The notes: generated by a model from the sequence alone, not told the origin. A stretch of DNA of 64,000 nucleotides from Polyodon spathula (GCF_017654505.1 NC_054548.1:26072969-26136968); one strand, 5' to 3'; positions 12,120 to 24,277 are shown, counted from the first letter of the stretch. Program-made: numbers and translations.

Positions 12120-12801
12120 GTAGGATACGTGGTTTACTCTCAGCCCCTTTTCACTTTGCACCAACCTGCATCTTTGCTGCGTGATTCAAAATAGTTGATT
12201 ATGGATTGAATCCGCAGTTTGTTCAGGTTGTGATACTTTTTATGGGACTGTTGTATTTAGACAAAGTATTAATTGCACCGTGTAACAAGTTATTTTATTT
12301 TTTTTGTTCCTGGGTAGTAAGTGTTATTTCCTAATTGCTTATGCCTCAAAAGTATAGAAAATGGCTATTATTCCCCACAAACTTTGCTTTTGTGACCAGG
12401 ACAGTGATATTTCAAAATATCACTATTTCCAATGGGAAAACGGGCAAATGTGTGTCTTTTCGTTCACATAAAGTCAGAAAAAAACAACATATGAATCCAA
12501 ATTAACATGTATTTATACTAGAGTAATACAAAAATGACTACAAAAGATTTAGAAGTGAGTAGTTTTTCAAGATTTACGATTATACTGTAAATTTAACCAA
12601 ACTCTGAAGCCAATAATGATAGACACATTGTCTATTTATTTTATTAAATGTTTTGCCTTTGTTTGAATTAGTGCATTTTGAAGGGATAAACATTTTAGAG
12701 GGTAAGCCTATATCTGGTTAGTGTAGAACTGTGATCTTTTCAGTGTGGCGATTGGGAAGTATGGACTCTACTACAGATGTATGACTAAAGTATACAGTTA
12801 T

Positions 12802-13434
12802 TTATTTTCCCAAACTGATTTTAAGACGTCTTTCCAACAGTCTGCACCGACTCCTCCCTCTCAGGCTGTGTACGTTTGGGTTCCTCCTCTCTGGGCTCCG
12901 GGAGCGGCGGCTCCTCCTCTCTGGGCTCCGGGAGTGGCGGCTCCTCCCTCTGGGTGACGGCAGCGGCTCCACCCCCATTTCTACAAGGTGGGAGATCTCC
13001 CCCATGTCTATTGCCAGGTATGCCAGGACCATAATGAATATTTCCTGGAGTGACCCCAGGTGATGCTCTCTCTCCCACTCCTCCCATCTCGATGCCACAG
13101 CGTATTGATGGCGACGGGAAAGTCGGAAGAGGTCCGCTCTGGGGTGCACCAACCACTCCCAGATCTCCCGTGATGGTGGTGAAGGCGGTGCTGGTGGGGT
13201 GGCTGCCGAGGACGGGGTTGGTAGTTGCTCCTGGTCCAGGTTGTGGGGGCATCCTGCCCAGTCGTGGCCGTCCTCCTCCCAACGCCCACCCCAGTCAGCA
13301 AATGGGCCATCCGGACAGGACCGCCACCGGTGGTCTTCCTTCCCGCACCAGGTGCACCACGGGAACAAGTTCACTGGGTCCCCCCACAGGGCTTGGGTCA
13401 GTGATGGCGGCTGCTGCTTCTGCCTTTTGCCCAT
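12802..13434 (-). CDS. Gag-like protein with CCHC zinc knuckle (retroelement, probably truncated)
   Basis: A 210-codon ORF starts MGKRQKQQPP about 100 bases inside the LTR element. Residues 27-40 form a zinc knuckle, CTWCGKEDHRWRSC (C-x2-C-x4-H-x4-C), the nucleic-acid-binding motif of retroelement Gag proteins. Here it sits unusually close to the N terminus. The C-terminal part is basic with RSRSPERR-type repeats. Both other minus frames and two plus frames are also long, because the region is GC-rich and repetitive. The ORF runs into unrelated sequence at its 3' end, so the original protein was probably longer. There is no sign of a host role. Confidence 0.55.
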   Translation of the reverse strand: MGKRQKQQPPSLTQALWGDPVNLFPWCTWCGKEDHRWRSCPDGPFADWGGRWEEDGHDWAGCPHNLDQEQLPTPSSAATPPAPPSPPSREIWEWLVHPRADLFRLSRRHQYAVASRWEEWEREHHLGSLQEIFIMVLAYLAIDMGEISHLVEMGVEPLPSPRGRSRHSRSPERRSRRSRSPERRNPNVHSLRGRSRCRLLERRLKISLGK

Positions 13435-13534
13435 TTTGACCTCCGCTTAAACAAATTTAAAAATTCCCCCAAATGTTTAAAAAAAAAATACTGCTTGAGC
13501 CTCTAGGTGGCACTATCCCATTTCTAACACCAAG

Positions 13535-13952
13535 TGTAACAGGATGACAGAGGGCTGAGGCTCAGAGACAGAGTAAAGGCAAAAATAAAGTTCTTTATTA
13601 AACAAAAATAATCAAATAAATAGGCACAAGGGCCAACAGAAAGAGATTCAAACAGACTTCTTACAAATCAAAATGAACTTAAAGTAAACTGTCAGGTTCC
13701 AGGTATTTTAAAACAAGACTCTCCTTTATTCCAAACACAAAAGCAAACTCTCCAACACAAAAGAACACCACCCAGCCAGGCCCTCTCCCCTGGCCTTTAT
13801 CCCCTGTGGCTGGAGCCCAATTAATCAATAATTACTAATTATTCAATTAGAGCTCCAGCCACATTCTCACATGTTTTCCTGGCAGGGAGAAATTTAACCC
13901 CCTCCCTGCCAGTTCCAAACATATTCATATAGACGGGAAGTTCCCCGTGACA
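13535..13952 (-). repeat. LTR of the gag-bearing element (418 bp)
   Basis: The ends are TGTCACGGGG and CCTGTTACA in element orientation. The LTR contains a poly(A)-type AATAAA on the minus strand near 13585. It is the only LTR copy seen for this element in the window. Confidence 0.75.
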
Positions 13953-15970
13953 GCGCTTTATTTATATCATAAGATTCTACAGTGCAGATATGATTGAAAG
14001 TGAAATTTGAATTGAAGGGTTCATGTAGGAGGGTTCCCATTCATTCAAAAAGGAAAGCCCTCTCTACAGCATGTGTACAGGAAATGAGCACCACAAAGCA
14101 TATGTTTTCCAGTTTATAATCGCAGCAGTGTTTTGGGATAAAGGTAAAACTGATAAATTAGTCTCTAAAGGTGTGAGAGCCATAGCATAAACTGCTGGAC
14201 AGGTATATAACACGATTTAACTATTTAATTGTGTGTAATTTTATGCTAGGCTAAAAAGCAAACTTTATTTGATTAAATAGATTTCTTTCATTAATATAAC
14301 AGTTGTCATACTTTCTAGAATGTTTTTACATTTTCACATGTTTTAACATTTTCCTAAAATAAATATTTTGTCTGCATGATACTTGACCACCAACTCATGT
14401 GAACCTTGTGTAACTAATCAAAAAAAAAACAAATAATGAGGGAAACAGCCATTGTTACAGTTGTTGTCAATCCACACTCTTGCATAAGGCTCTCCTATCA
14501 TGTGTGCAAAATTTTCTAGAAGCTTTTTTCATTGGAATGAAAAAATGTTGAACATGTTTATTTTTTTGTCATTGATTGATTCTGAATGGAACAGGTTTAA
14601 GCAATGTAAAAATTTGTATTACTGACTTTGCAGGCTTAAGAGCATAAAAGCATAAATATGTTATTTATAGCTGATCCCATCATGTTTTATTGTAGCAGGC
14701 TTTAAATAAATTAAACCATGGCAAAAGACACTCATTTTTATAAAGGGCTTTGTAAGGGGCCAGTCTTGCAAAGTGTGGTAAAGCCCAGCGCACCCTGGAT
14801 GACTACAATGCTGATGAACCATTTGGAGCTGCATCTGCAAATTTAAACCCTCGTGTGTCTGTTAACAAAGCATGACAGCAAGATTGTTTTTTCCTCTCCT
14901 TGTTCTATACACTGGAATAAAGGGAAACAGTTAAAAAACTGAAAAGACATGACTAGTGAGAGAAGAATTATAGATAGAAGCAGAATGATTGCTCTGAAGT
15001 GTGAACTGCAACATTGATTTGCATTTTGCTGTCATTAGGAGGTAGGAAGCATTTAATATTTGAAATTTCACATATCAAATGATTCAACACTCTACAGTCA
15101 TATTAAACATCTTCTGACCCAAGCACATATTTGTGTTTTGTTTTATTTTATTATTATATTATATATTCTTTAATTGGTTTGAGATTAGAATGTGATAGAC
15201 GTTTTAAGCCTTAATATACAACTACATTGACTGTATAACAAAGTAATTACCATGCAATTGGATAAGATATTATCCAGTCATGGACATGGAGTTTAGTTTG
15301 TCTAGCTCTTAATTGTCTGCATCAATATTATTTGCAATACATTAACTTAACTTATAACTAATAACTTACAGTACCTACAGTATTTGCAGCTATATCGGTG
15401 TTGCTATGTGCACTTTGCACTTTGTTCTGTCGTTCACCTGCTCTGTAAAGCATAGGATGTGTAAAATATGTTGCATTGTTATAGTCTAACTGTTTGGATA
15501 CCACACCTTGAAAATCGAGTGATGCCAGCTATTTCACTCAATGTTTTTCCGTCTTTATGCAAGTCAGGGTTGTTATAATAGTAGAAAACACTAGTGGAGG
15601 CTTTGAGTAAATTGTTGATTCTCATAATGCGTCAGAGTAGAAAATGAAACATGTCTAAGACTTTTGTACAGCAGTTTTATAAGGTTGCTATCCTTGCATA
15701 ACAGATTTTTAAAGACTGAATATTTATTACACAGTTTACCACTTCCCATGTCCTTCTACTCAACAGTCATGACTAGACTTGACTGATGCCTTTTTTTATT
15801 TCTGTCAGCTGGCTTCAATTTAAAATAATTGCCAGCTGAAATTAATCAACAAATATTAAAACAATTGACAAATGCTGTTTTTTAGAAGGGAGGATTTTTA
15901 ACCCCCTCCCTGCTGTGTTACAGTATCTATAATCCCTTTATGTTCACTGTGGAATAAAATGTCAGCCAAA
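13953..15970. other. UGGT2 intron, no features recognised
   Basis: AT-rich sequence where the missing UGGT2 catalytic exons would be expected. I could not find the family segments GYRFWKSGYW or LPNNMIHQVP in any frame. No transposon ends were recognised. Confidence 0.45.
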
Positions 15971-15982
15971 TATATATCCCTT

Positions 15983-16610
15983 CTAAAAGCTACTATCTGT
16001 GCTTTCAGAAATATTTTTTTTCATTTCTTCAGAATGATGAGATACGTAAATGCTTCCAAATTGTTTTTGAAATTTTGGGTAAAATTTAGAATAAGCAATT
16101 ATTAATGGTATTCTCTTAACCCCCTCTTCCCTTTTCTTGTAATCAAGTAGTTCATTCCTATTGAGTGTCAACTCTTCTCAATTCTATCACAATAATTAGT
16201 TCTTTATATCCTCTTACGATTTATTTTTAATTCCTTTTGCTGTCATTTTCATCAGAACAGATTTCTTTTATCCTTTTACCCAGTCCTTTAGGAATTGCTC
16301 TATTAGTATATATAGGATGTGCAGATGATATATGTAGGTACTGATGCCTAGCAGTGGGTTTCGAGTAAAGATCTGTTTTAATAGATCCTTGATCAAGTTT
16401 AACCAAGGTATCTAAGAATTCAGTTTCAGATTTAGTCCACCTTAAATCCACCGAAATGTTATGGTGGATATCATTTGCTAATTTATGAAACTGTACAAGA
16501 GATTCTTCTCCGTGTCCATATTCCAAATATGTCGTCCATATATCTCGTGTTCTAATGGTTTATTGTCTAGTTTACTCAATAAAATTTTGCCCATGTACGT
16601 GCTTGCAAAA
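15983..16610 (-). mobile_element. Penelope-like element reverse transcriptase fragment
   Basis: On the minus strand the RT active site reads RYMDDIFGIW (YMDD codons at 16542-16531). A frameshift follows, then a 99-codon open stretch with EESLVQFHKLANDIHHN, TEFLDTLVKLDQGSIKTDLY and SKPTARHQYLHISSAHP, the palm/thumb signature of Penelope-like RTs. After a further break the frame resumes with RIPLIIAYSKFYPKF at 16110. Sequence ends before any GIY-YIG endonuclease. The fragment is dead and 5'/3' truncated. A hammerhead-like PLE terminus lies at 1.0-1.4 kb in the same window. Confidence 0.82.
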
Positions 16611-17352
16611 TGCACACAACAGGATTTTTAAAGACTTTTCACGGTAGTTATCTTACAAGAGCAGCTTGAGAGTCTGATTCCCTTGATTAACTTGGTTTAT
16701 TCTGGGTATTTAGTGGCATCAGTATGGATAAGTATCACCCCAGGCCTCTACTACATTTTGAATTTACAGAAACTACACTAGAACTAAGGTTGCACTTTTA
16801 CACTCCACATGCAATAGTACAATAAATACTGTCTTGGCAAAATAACAGTACCGCTCTGTTCTGCCATTAAAATGCTGTTGCTTTAAATTGTAGATAAGGT
16901 ATCTGAGGAAAGTACAATTCCCTGCACAGATGGCAGCTTGTCGGCTAGTCCCCTGTGAGCCATGGGCCAAGTTCTTTGCTGGTTTTTTAGATAACTTAAT
17001 AGTGCACTGCATACTGTATGTAGACTGAGTGAGATTATGCTAGCAAAATGCAAGCATATGGCTTTATTAGACACTTGAAAGATTATGCAGATGTTAGCCT
17101 TTAGCTGGAGATTGAACAGATGCTAATTTCACTTTCAAAGCCTATCGAGATGAATGAATTTGTTCTCAGTGTCCATACATATCATCTTTTAAAAACCGTT
17201 CAAAGCATTTGTATCTGATATTCAGGGAGTTTTCGTTACAGGTACTTCTGTACCTAATGGAAAGCAGTTTAATTCCAGCAGCTGCACTTGAGGTTTTCTA
17301 TAGTACCTCAAAGCTACATTTCAATTAGTCTGCAAAGGACTGTACTTTAAGT

Positions 17353-17587
17353 CAGTGTTTCCCAGCCCTGTTCCTGGCTGCACATCATGTCTGCTGGTTT
17401 TCATTCCAATGCAGTGCTCAATTGCTTTATTGAACCGTATCAACAAACAAGAGCTTGAAAATAATGGGAAAATGCCCAGTTAATCGTTTTATTAGTTCAA
17501 TGAAGGCTTAAATTAAGCAACTGAGCGCTGCGTTGGAACGAAAACCAACAGACGGTGTGCCACCAGGAGCAGGGTTGTGAAACACTG
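17353..17587. mobile_element. hAT-type MITE, 235 bp
   Basis: The left end is CAGTGTTTCCCAGCCCTG and the right end is CAGGGTTGTGAAACACTG, an imperfect inverted repeat with the CAGTG-type hAT terminus. The flanking octamers CTTTAAGT (17345-17352) and CACTAAGT (17588-17595) agree at six of eight positions, as expected for an old 8-bp hAT target duplication. No coding capacity. Confidence 0.8.
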
Positions 17588-17917
17588 CACTAAGTAACAA
17601 AACATTGTTGCTTTGTGAGCTTCAAGGTTCTCCTTTTCTAGGCACAGCAGTGTGTAGGTTCAGTTACAGTATGTTTTCTAGTGCACTCAGTGATGTTTTA
17701 CAAGTTTGGTTAGCTCCCGGCAAGATAACATATCATGCAATATGGATTGTTACAGATGATCAATGTTTCAGTCTCTTGTAAAAACTAGAGAAATACTGTG
17801 CAATAGTATGTCACCATTGTAGGAAAGTTTTTTTTAAAACTGTGTCCCACAATCCTATGCTATTTTACACTAACATATAATTTCTGATACTACTTTTTGT
17901 TGGTTTATGTATTGTAG

Positions 17918-18066
17918 TGCAATAATCCAAAGACGAAAGAGCCCAAACTGAAGGAGGCTATGAGGATAGTGCCAGAATGGGTGGAGTATGATAATGAAAC
18001 AAAGCACTTGCTGAAGCAGCTTGAAGAACAGAAAAATAGAGGTCAACCAGCACGCAAAGTCAAAAG
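17918..18066 (+). pseudogene. UGGT2: UGGT2 penultimate or last recognisable exon, open
   Basis: After TTGTAG the frame reads CNNPKTKEPKLKEAMRIVPE then WVEYDNETKHLLKQLEEQK and RGQPARKVK. This matches the UGGT C-terminal segment CNNPMTKEPKLEAA-RIVPEW. A GTGAGA donor follows AAAAG; read through, the frame stops at TGA 18068-18070. No ER-retrieval tail (HDEL/HEEL type) was found downstream. The exon itself is intact, unlike its upstream partners. Confidence 0.9.
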
Positions 18067-18069
18067 GTG

Positions 18070-19800
18070 AGAATAGCAATGCATTCGCAATAATGGAAGA
18101 TCACAAAGCTTGGCATGGTGTTTGTTTTATTTATTAACTAATAAATTTAATCTATTAACTGTTTTAAGGAAAAAATAAAACTATTTCAATAATCTGTACT
18201 GATATTTCTATATAATTGTTTCAGGTGTATATATTTTTGTCATTACGAAATTATATAAAATAAGTATGTTTAAAAAAATAATGTTCCATCTCCAGTGTAA
18301 TGGATTCCATTGAGATTTTCTTTATTGCATTGGTGTCTTTTTCTGTATTCACTGTATTCAGAATATGCCCAAGCATGTCCTGCCAATAACAATACGATAG
18401 AAATGCCCCCACCAAACACAGTAGTGACTTTTGACAAAGCCTGGCATGTAACAGCTGCAGTGTGATTATAATGCTGTCTTAATGTTCACTTCTAACAATG
18501 AAAAGTACTTTCCATTAGAAATGCTGTAGGCTTCAATGTCAAACTGATCTGCACAGGCTGCCCTGAAGACAGGTGTTAAACTGGGTTATTGAATTAAAGG
18601 AACACACTCTCTTCCACAGGTGTCCACCCTGATGAACCTTACCATTTGTTGGTAGAGTATGGATGAACTGAAGCCAGCCTTTCTCAATGCTTGAAAATTT
18701 CCTGAGTGTACAGATATAAAGTATCCAGAGACGATACTGGTTACAGAATACTGACAAGACATTTTTATACAGTTTTCTGAATGAGTATATTGTAGGTTGA
18801 GCAATACATACTTTAGAAGTAGTTTAATTGTGCATTATTCCAGCCAAAATATGAACACTGACGGCTTTTCTACTGTACATGTTCTGAAAGACACTGTTTT
18901 GTTTTTACAGATTGCAATTCATTCATTGCACCTGAATTCCTAGTAGTCTCTCTGTTAACAACAACAGCATGGTTTTTCTTACTGAAAGGAAACAACACTC
19001 ATGAGGATCCAGCTCAATTTGTAGTATTTTTTTTTTGTTTGTCTGATTGTCTGTTCGTAAACAGCAGGTAACAAACAAGATTATATATACAAGAAAATAC
19101 AGCAGAAATATTACTACCAGATCATAAATAGAAGCGGTAAAGTGACGTTTGTAGTCTTGCATATCAATAGATACTATTAAAAATACAATATTTATGTTCC
19201 AGTTTCTTTGTTGTAACAGATACAAAGAAAACATGTGCCTGTTCAGCTGTGTCTTTGAATTTCAGATTAACTTGATCCAAATATAGCAAGATAAATCTGG
19301 GCGGGGGGTGAAAATAAAATACTTTTTGAGAGAGAAAAAAAAAAAAAAAAGATTTTAGTTTTAGTTTTTTAATCAGTCTTCATGGGCAGTCCAGTGATGA
19401 TACCAAAAGGCACAGTGATCTGTATTTATTTCCTGAAAATAATACAGCAGATCTGTCAGATTATATGCATAGTCACCTGCTGCTTCACGTAGAAACGGAA
19501 GCCTGTCTTCTTAGTTCACAGCATAGCAAATAGGCTTTGTGGGGGAGGGAAGGAGAGCGTACAGGTGAAATTACCTTCAGAGAATGCCAAAGGTCTGTTT
19601 GAAGTTCTCATTAACTAGAATACACAGTAGAAAAACACAATGAGAAAATGTATTAAGCATTCTCCAGGGAGCATATGAGTATAAAATGTAATAAGGTTCT
19701 AGTGCACCTGCTTCATGGGTCACTTTTATTTTTATTTTTTTTCAAATACAGACTCAAGTAACAATTGAATTTTGGCTATATAGTAGCGTTTTGTGCCAGT
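18070..19800. other. Spacer downstream of UGGT2, nothing recognised
   Basis: AT-rich sequence. Short minus-strand ORFs of up to 103 codons at 18.5-19.2 kb have no family similarity that I recognise and look like chance. A poly(A) run lies at 19333-19349. Confidence 0.45.
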
Positions 19801-19959
19801 TAATAAAGATCCTGCAGTTTGAATCTTAGTTCAAAAATGAAAGAAAAAGATGACTTTAGAAGTTTGACTGATGCCAGGTTAGGGTGGTGTTCTTTAGTGT
19901 TAGTGCAGATCTATAGGTCTGTTGTCTGTACAGAGAGCAGGTCATTTGACTTAATCCCA

Positions 19960-20075
19960 CTGGCTGACATTGAGCTGAAAGTCCTTCAGAATGTTTTTAT
20001 TTTTTCTCTTGTTCAGTGCAATTTTTTGTGAAAGGCACTATATAAAATTAAAGATGGATTGATTGATTGAATATA
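19960..20075 (+). repeat. LINE/V-SINE 3' tail with (TTGA)n end
   Basis: GTGAAAGGCACTATATAAAA followed by ATTAAAGATGG and a TTGATTGATTGA run is typical of the 3' end of fish L2-type elements. Upstream extent is unclear. Confidence 0.5.
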
Positions 20076-20079
20076 ACTA

Positions 20080-23078
20080 AAAATAACTTGTTGGACCAAT
20101 GAGTTCTGACCTTGTGCACATGCTCTGGGTTCAAACTTAGCATAGCAATCTTTAGCTTGTCTTTTCAGTTACACCTAGCTTCTCCATATTCACAATAATG
20201 CAAACAAATTTATTACAACTGCAGTATTCTTCAGTTCGGTCTGTTTCTTGGACTGTACTCTTTCGAATAGGCTTTAGTGGTTATTGTGATTCTCATCCCT
20301 CCCAAGTTGGTCTTTCCTTTATCATGATCTAATAAATTAAATGCACTTGCAATGCCTGTAGAATAATTCTATTTTGGTGTCTGTAAAGATGCCTCAAAGA
20401 AAAATGTGTGTTGTTGCTTAAGGGCATGACTCCGAAATCAATTGGAATTACGAAGAGGAAGAGCTGTCATGTTTTAGGAATGACAAGGCTGTTTTACTTT
20501 AGCACTTCTGAATGATCATGAAAATTACAGTGTGCTGTCAGTTTCATTTCGGGACAGTGTCAGTATGCATGTTTCTTTCCTTGTACCAGATGATTGTTTA
20601 AAGCTACATGGTTTAATTGCTCGTCTCACAGCACACCAGTGATTGTGGAGTACCCTTTTCCATGACCAGTTGATGTTGCTTCCAACATGAAGTTTATTCA
20701 TTTGAGCATCATGAGTGGAAATATTTTGTACAATTCAATATATTGTGAATTCTCAATGTTCACAGGGGTCTTAGGAACAATATCAGTGACAATAAGATTG
20801 CAGAACAAATTTTAAGCATCTCTCATCCCTTTTCAACATACTGTGAATGTACGTACATTTTTTACATAGCTTCAAAATGTCAACTTTAAAACTTACTATC
20901 AAACGCAGTTCGAAGAAATATTTTATGGTGACCTACTAAAAGCCATGCCGAGGTGAATGACAAGTCTATCAGAGTCAAATGAAGCTGCTATTTTTAGACT
21001 TCACAAATGTATACCAGACCCTGCTTAGTTCAGACTCATGTAAGGACAACATAAGAGTATTTCTACTACTGTATGATTAATATAGACTCAACTTATTTTA
21101 ACTTTCCAAGAAATTAGGAATAAAAGGTTGTGCTCAAAAATTAGTTCTTCCCACAGCTCATTATGCAATTCATACCTCTTCTATGTCACTCCCTCTATGC
21201 TTGCTCTCCCAGGTTTGGTATATTTTCTACAATGACTATATAATACTCATTTCTTTTAATTTCTATATGAAGATTGACATTATAAAGACATCAAAAAGTA
21301 TACATGCAGGAGCATTAAACCATTGATTTTACACACCACATTGAAAAGTGGTTTGATCAATATAACCTTGTTTTGTCACTTTTTAGATTCTCAGGGAAAT
21401 AAATGTTCTAATGTAGCCCTCAGCAACAATCCCTATTTATACTTTATGTAAGCATATACTGTATAGGTATTTACATTTCAAATATGATCAAATTCAAAAT
21501 AAAAATATTTTTAAAAGTACATTCAATGCAGGGGGTATTTTTATTTTTTTTTTCTCTTTAGACCAGTGACAGTGGTTATCCGAAGTTTATCCCTGGCAAC
21601 CGTCAAGTGAAAGAGCACTAAATTGTCAACATAAATATCTCTTATTTACAATTCAGAAAATACTTCATATAAAAATCCCGTACATAAATGCACACACACA
21701 CAAACATGCTGTGCAAGTAAAATATGAAATTCAAACTGAGACATTGACATTTTTGTTTTAAATCAATTTTGTTGGGGAATGTGCAGAAAAGTAAGCAATG
21801 TACTGAAGCAAATGAATGGAGATGACAGTTGCAGTCACAGGTGTACCTATCTGTACAAGGTGAACTTAGTCTACCTATTACTAAGTACAGCTGTTGCATT
21901 ACAATAATATTTTTGTTTCACGCCAAACCAATGCCCGAGGTAAATACCATAAATTAGATTTTCCTTTTTTTAAAACAGGTAGCCAACTGTTAAGGTAAAA
22001 ACCAATACCACACTTGACAGCAATACAGTTATGATGCTTTTACGCAGGAATCTTACGTTCTAGTTGTATTTGATTCTTTCCGATCCCTTTAGTTTGTTTG
22101 TACGAGACATACAGCCAGTGTCTCGTGCAAGGGAAACAAAAGCAGCTTCCTGGCACGCAAGGGGTGGATAGCATGGCAGCAATGAAAGGCCTCTTAATTC
22201 ATATGGCACATAGGCAGTCATAGATATGGAGGACTGGATACTGAAAACAAATACTGTGGTCCTGTATTACACATGAACGTGATCATGCACGTAGAATGGC
22301 ATGCCAAGGTAATTATGAAAATGGGAAAGGTAATACTAAAGGTAATGTAGTGGAAATGGTATTGTCACACCCCAAATGCAATTACAGAATGGTTCAAATG
22401 TGCCTACTGTGCTTTAACACAAATGAAAACCAAACTTTTTGGTTGTTTTTAAATTATAAAAAATATGTTGTTGCCCATTTTCCCCAAGAATTTACAAAAC
22501 AGACGATTACAAGAAAGACAACTTCAGCTGCAAACGATACTCTCAAGCATGAATAGGGTTGGACCTATTGGATACATGAGACGTTAAGTTAGCAGAATAG
22601 ACGTAGATGTAGGACTCCAATCTTCTGACAGAACATGATTGTCACGTTTACATACAGACCATGAGAAATTAGCCCTGGCAAAATAATGAGAGTTCTTGCA
22701 GCACATACTGTAGCTTTCAATTCAGTGTCACTAACTATAAGAATATATGTAATTTTTTTGTTTATTATTTTGACAAAATGAACACCGTAATAAAAAGCAA
22801 TATAAAATTGCTGTTGTAAATGGGTAGCCTTATTCCAATGTGGACCCTCCAAATATAAGTTACATAGACAATAGCCAGATTTGGAATCTTTACAGAGGGT
22901 TGCTATCTCCCAAATGCAGTTGATAAAAGAGAGAACTTAAAATCGAAAGGGTCTTCTAAATTCACAGACCACTTCTTTTCTTGTTTGAAGAGTTTCAAGT
23001 TCTTGTTCCTGCGGTTTCTAGTCTGCGGGCTACAAAGTACTGAAAACATTGTTCCATACTCAGAGAAGCTCGTCAGTA
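20080..23078. other. Convergent UGGT2-DNAJC3 spacer and DNAJC3 3' flank
   Basis: About 3 kb without recognisable exons, RNA genes or transposon ends. Minus-strand ORFs near 21.6-21.9 and 22.6-22.85 kb lack recognisable similarity. The DNAJC3 3' UTR would lie in the right part, just below 23079. Confidence 0.45.
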
Positions 23079-23239
23079 CTAGTTGTGCTGGAACTTGAAG
23101 TTAAAAGATCCAGAGCAGAAAGGGTTGAATCCCTGCCATGAGTTCCAGCCTCTGTGGAAGTGATGCCCACCATTGTCTCCTCCCTGTTGATTCTCAGGGG
23201 CCAAGGGTCCTGACCTTCATCAAAACTTCCTTCTCATCT
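23079..23239 (-). pseudogene. DNAJC3: DNAJC3 last exon, frameshifted
   Basis: The exon starts EMRRKFDEGQDP, then lacks one base near 23200-23210. The shifted frame gives LAPENQQGGDNGGHHFHRGW, NSWQGFNPF and FNFKFQHN followed by TAG at 23081-23079. This matches the glycine/phenylalanine-rich C terminus of DNAJC3. Confidence 0.92.
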
Positions 23240-23334
23240 CTGCTGACCTCATCCAAAACACACAATACAGGGTGAGCAAAGCTTCTGACTGATGGGTTTG
23301 AAAAGTGCTCAGACTGGATTTTAATACCTAAAAT

Positions 23335-23402
23335 TATTATATATATATATATATAATATATATATATATATAATAATATATATATATATATAATATATAT
23401 AA
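23335..23402. repeat. AT-rich microsatellite, interrupted (AT)n
   Basis: Alternating AT with AATA interruptions, between the last two DNAJC3 exons. Confidence 0.95.
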
Positions 23403-23828
23403 AACTTGAACAGTCGGTTCATTTTATAATAAACACACACAAATAATGAAGGAATTTGGGAGGATGATAAAAAAAACAAAAAAAAAACACAACATGTTAA
23501 AGTGGTCTCCTGGAGTTATGGTGATGACGCCACCATCACATACTTGTAAGCTGAAGTCAGTTAGATGTCGCAAGACTCACCTTATACAAATCTGCTTTGA
23601 CATAAGCAACGCAAAGACCGCGATCAAATAACATTGGTGAATCTGCAGCAGGAAGAAGGAACCTCCTTATCGGACATAACAAAGATGGAAAGTCCCCCCC
23701 CCCTCCCTTGAATAACCCTGTTGGCATTGTCCTCTTTATAAAACAAACAAATATTGTGAGGGGTAATAATAATAACAATATTATGTACAGCTGTGGTAAA
23801 ATCCAAAGCTGAACCCTGGAGCACTTAC

Positions 23829-23977
23829 CTGGATCAGTGAGCACCTCTTTGGCAGAGGCAATGTCAATAAATTTCTGCTCTGCTTTTTCCTTCTCCTCTT
23901 CGTCCCGGAAGTTGTCGGGGAGCTACTGCTGTGCCTGCTTCCTGTATGCTTTTATAATCTCCTTTTTCTGGGCATTT
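23829..23977 (-). pseudogene. DNAJC3: DNAJC3 J-domain exon: HPD lost plus nonsense codon
   Basis: The frame reads NAQKKEIIKAYRKQAQQ, TAG (23925-23923), LPDNF, RDEEEKEKAEQKFIDI and ASAKEVLTDP. The family has ALQWHPDNF at this point. Tryptophan TGG has become TAG, and histidine CAC of the HPD motif has become CTC (leucine). HPD is required for J-domain stimulation of Hsp70 ATPase, so even read-through product would be inactive as a co-chaperone. Confidence 0.95.
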
Positions 23978-24144
23978 CTGAAATATCACAGTACCCAAAG
24001 AAAAAAAAAAATTAACAGAAAACTAAAGACTAAAACCAGCACAGCGAGCACAATGGTTTAGCAAACTGAAGAGACCAGCCCTACTTGGTGTCAAACAACA
24101 TCTACCCAAGAAAGCTGCACAACTCCAGTAATGTTAATACATAC

Positions 24145-24277
24145 CTCTTTACTCCTAATAGCTTGTACTAATCCCTCTTCTGGGATTGCTTCAGGAGTCT
24201 CTGTGCTCTCTCCAGTCCTTCCTTGACCTGAGGATCACTCTCAATGTGCTCCTGTGCAGTTTCATAATCTCTCACAG
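24145..24277 (-). pseudogene. DNAJC3: DNAJC3 exon joining last TPR to J domain, with stop
   Basis: The frame reads AVRDYETAQEHIESDPQVKE then GLERAQRLLKQSQKRD, TAG (24170-24168), YKLLGVKR. The family has KRDYYKILGVKR, so the first tyrosine has become a stop. Acceptor and GTATGT donor are intact. Confidence 0.93.

Larger units (their letters stand above)
12802..13952 (-). mobile_element. Ty3/gypsy-like LTR retrotransposon, 5' LTR plus partial gag, truncated
   Basis: On the minus strand a 418-bp LTR (13952-13535) starts TGTCACGGGG and ends CCTGTTACA. Two bases later comes a primer binding site. Read on the plus strand it is CCCATTTCTAACACCA, matching the 3' end of tRNA-Leu with two transition differences. 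About 80 bases on, an ORF of 210 codons begins (13434-12802). No pol, 3' LTR or second boundary is seen, so the element is truncated in this UGGT2 intron. The gypsy assignment rests on LTR form and the Leu primer site. Confidence 0.75.
2478..18066 (+). pseudogene. UGGT2: UGGT2 (UDP-glucose:glycoprotein glucosyltransferase) 3' half, decayed
   Basis: The intact family protein is an ER-lumen enzyme that re-glucosylates misfolded N-glycoproteins for calnexin/calreticulin retention. Recognisable exons run in order: 2478-2557 (FQLKANPGSWSLRLR), 6184-6268 (SHDGTKSP...), 6475 to about 6510 (VQKRADKQ), 10304-10387, 11286-11455, 12047-12119 and 17918-18066. Together they cover the end of the folding-sensor region and part of the C-terminal GT24 catalytic domain. 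The DAD metal-binding motif survives in FVDADQ. Lesions include stops at 2530, 10353 and 11334, small indels in four exons, and a lost donor at 10388. Exons for the stretch after the DLKEL region up to CNNPKTKEPK were not found. UGGT2 is chosen over UGGT1 by synteny with DNAJC3, DZIP1 and CLDN10. N-terminal exons lie outside the window or are lost. Confidence 0.88.

Noticed and set aside
18923..19234. 103-codon minus-strand ORF with hydrophobic stretches
   Set aside because: AT-rich sequence easily encodes Leu/Ile/Phe runs; no start context, homologue or splice evidence.
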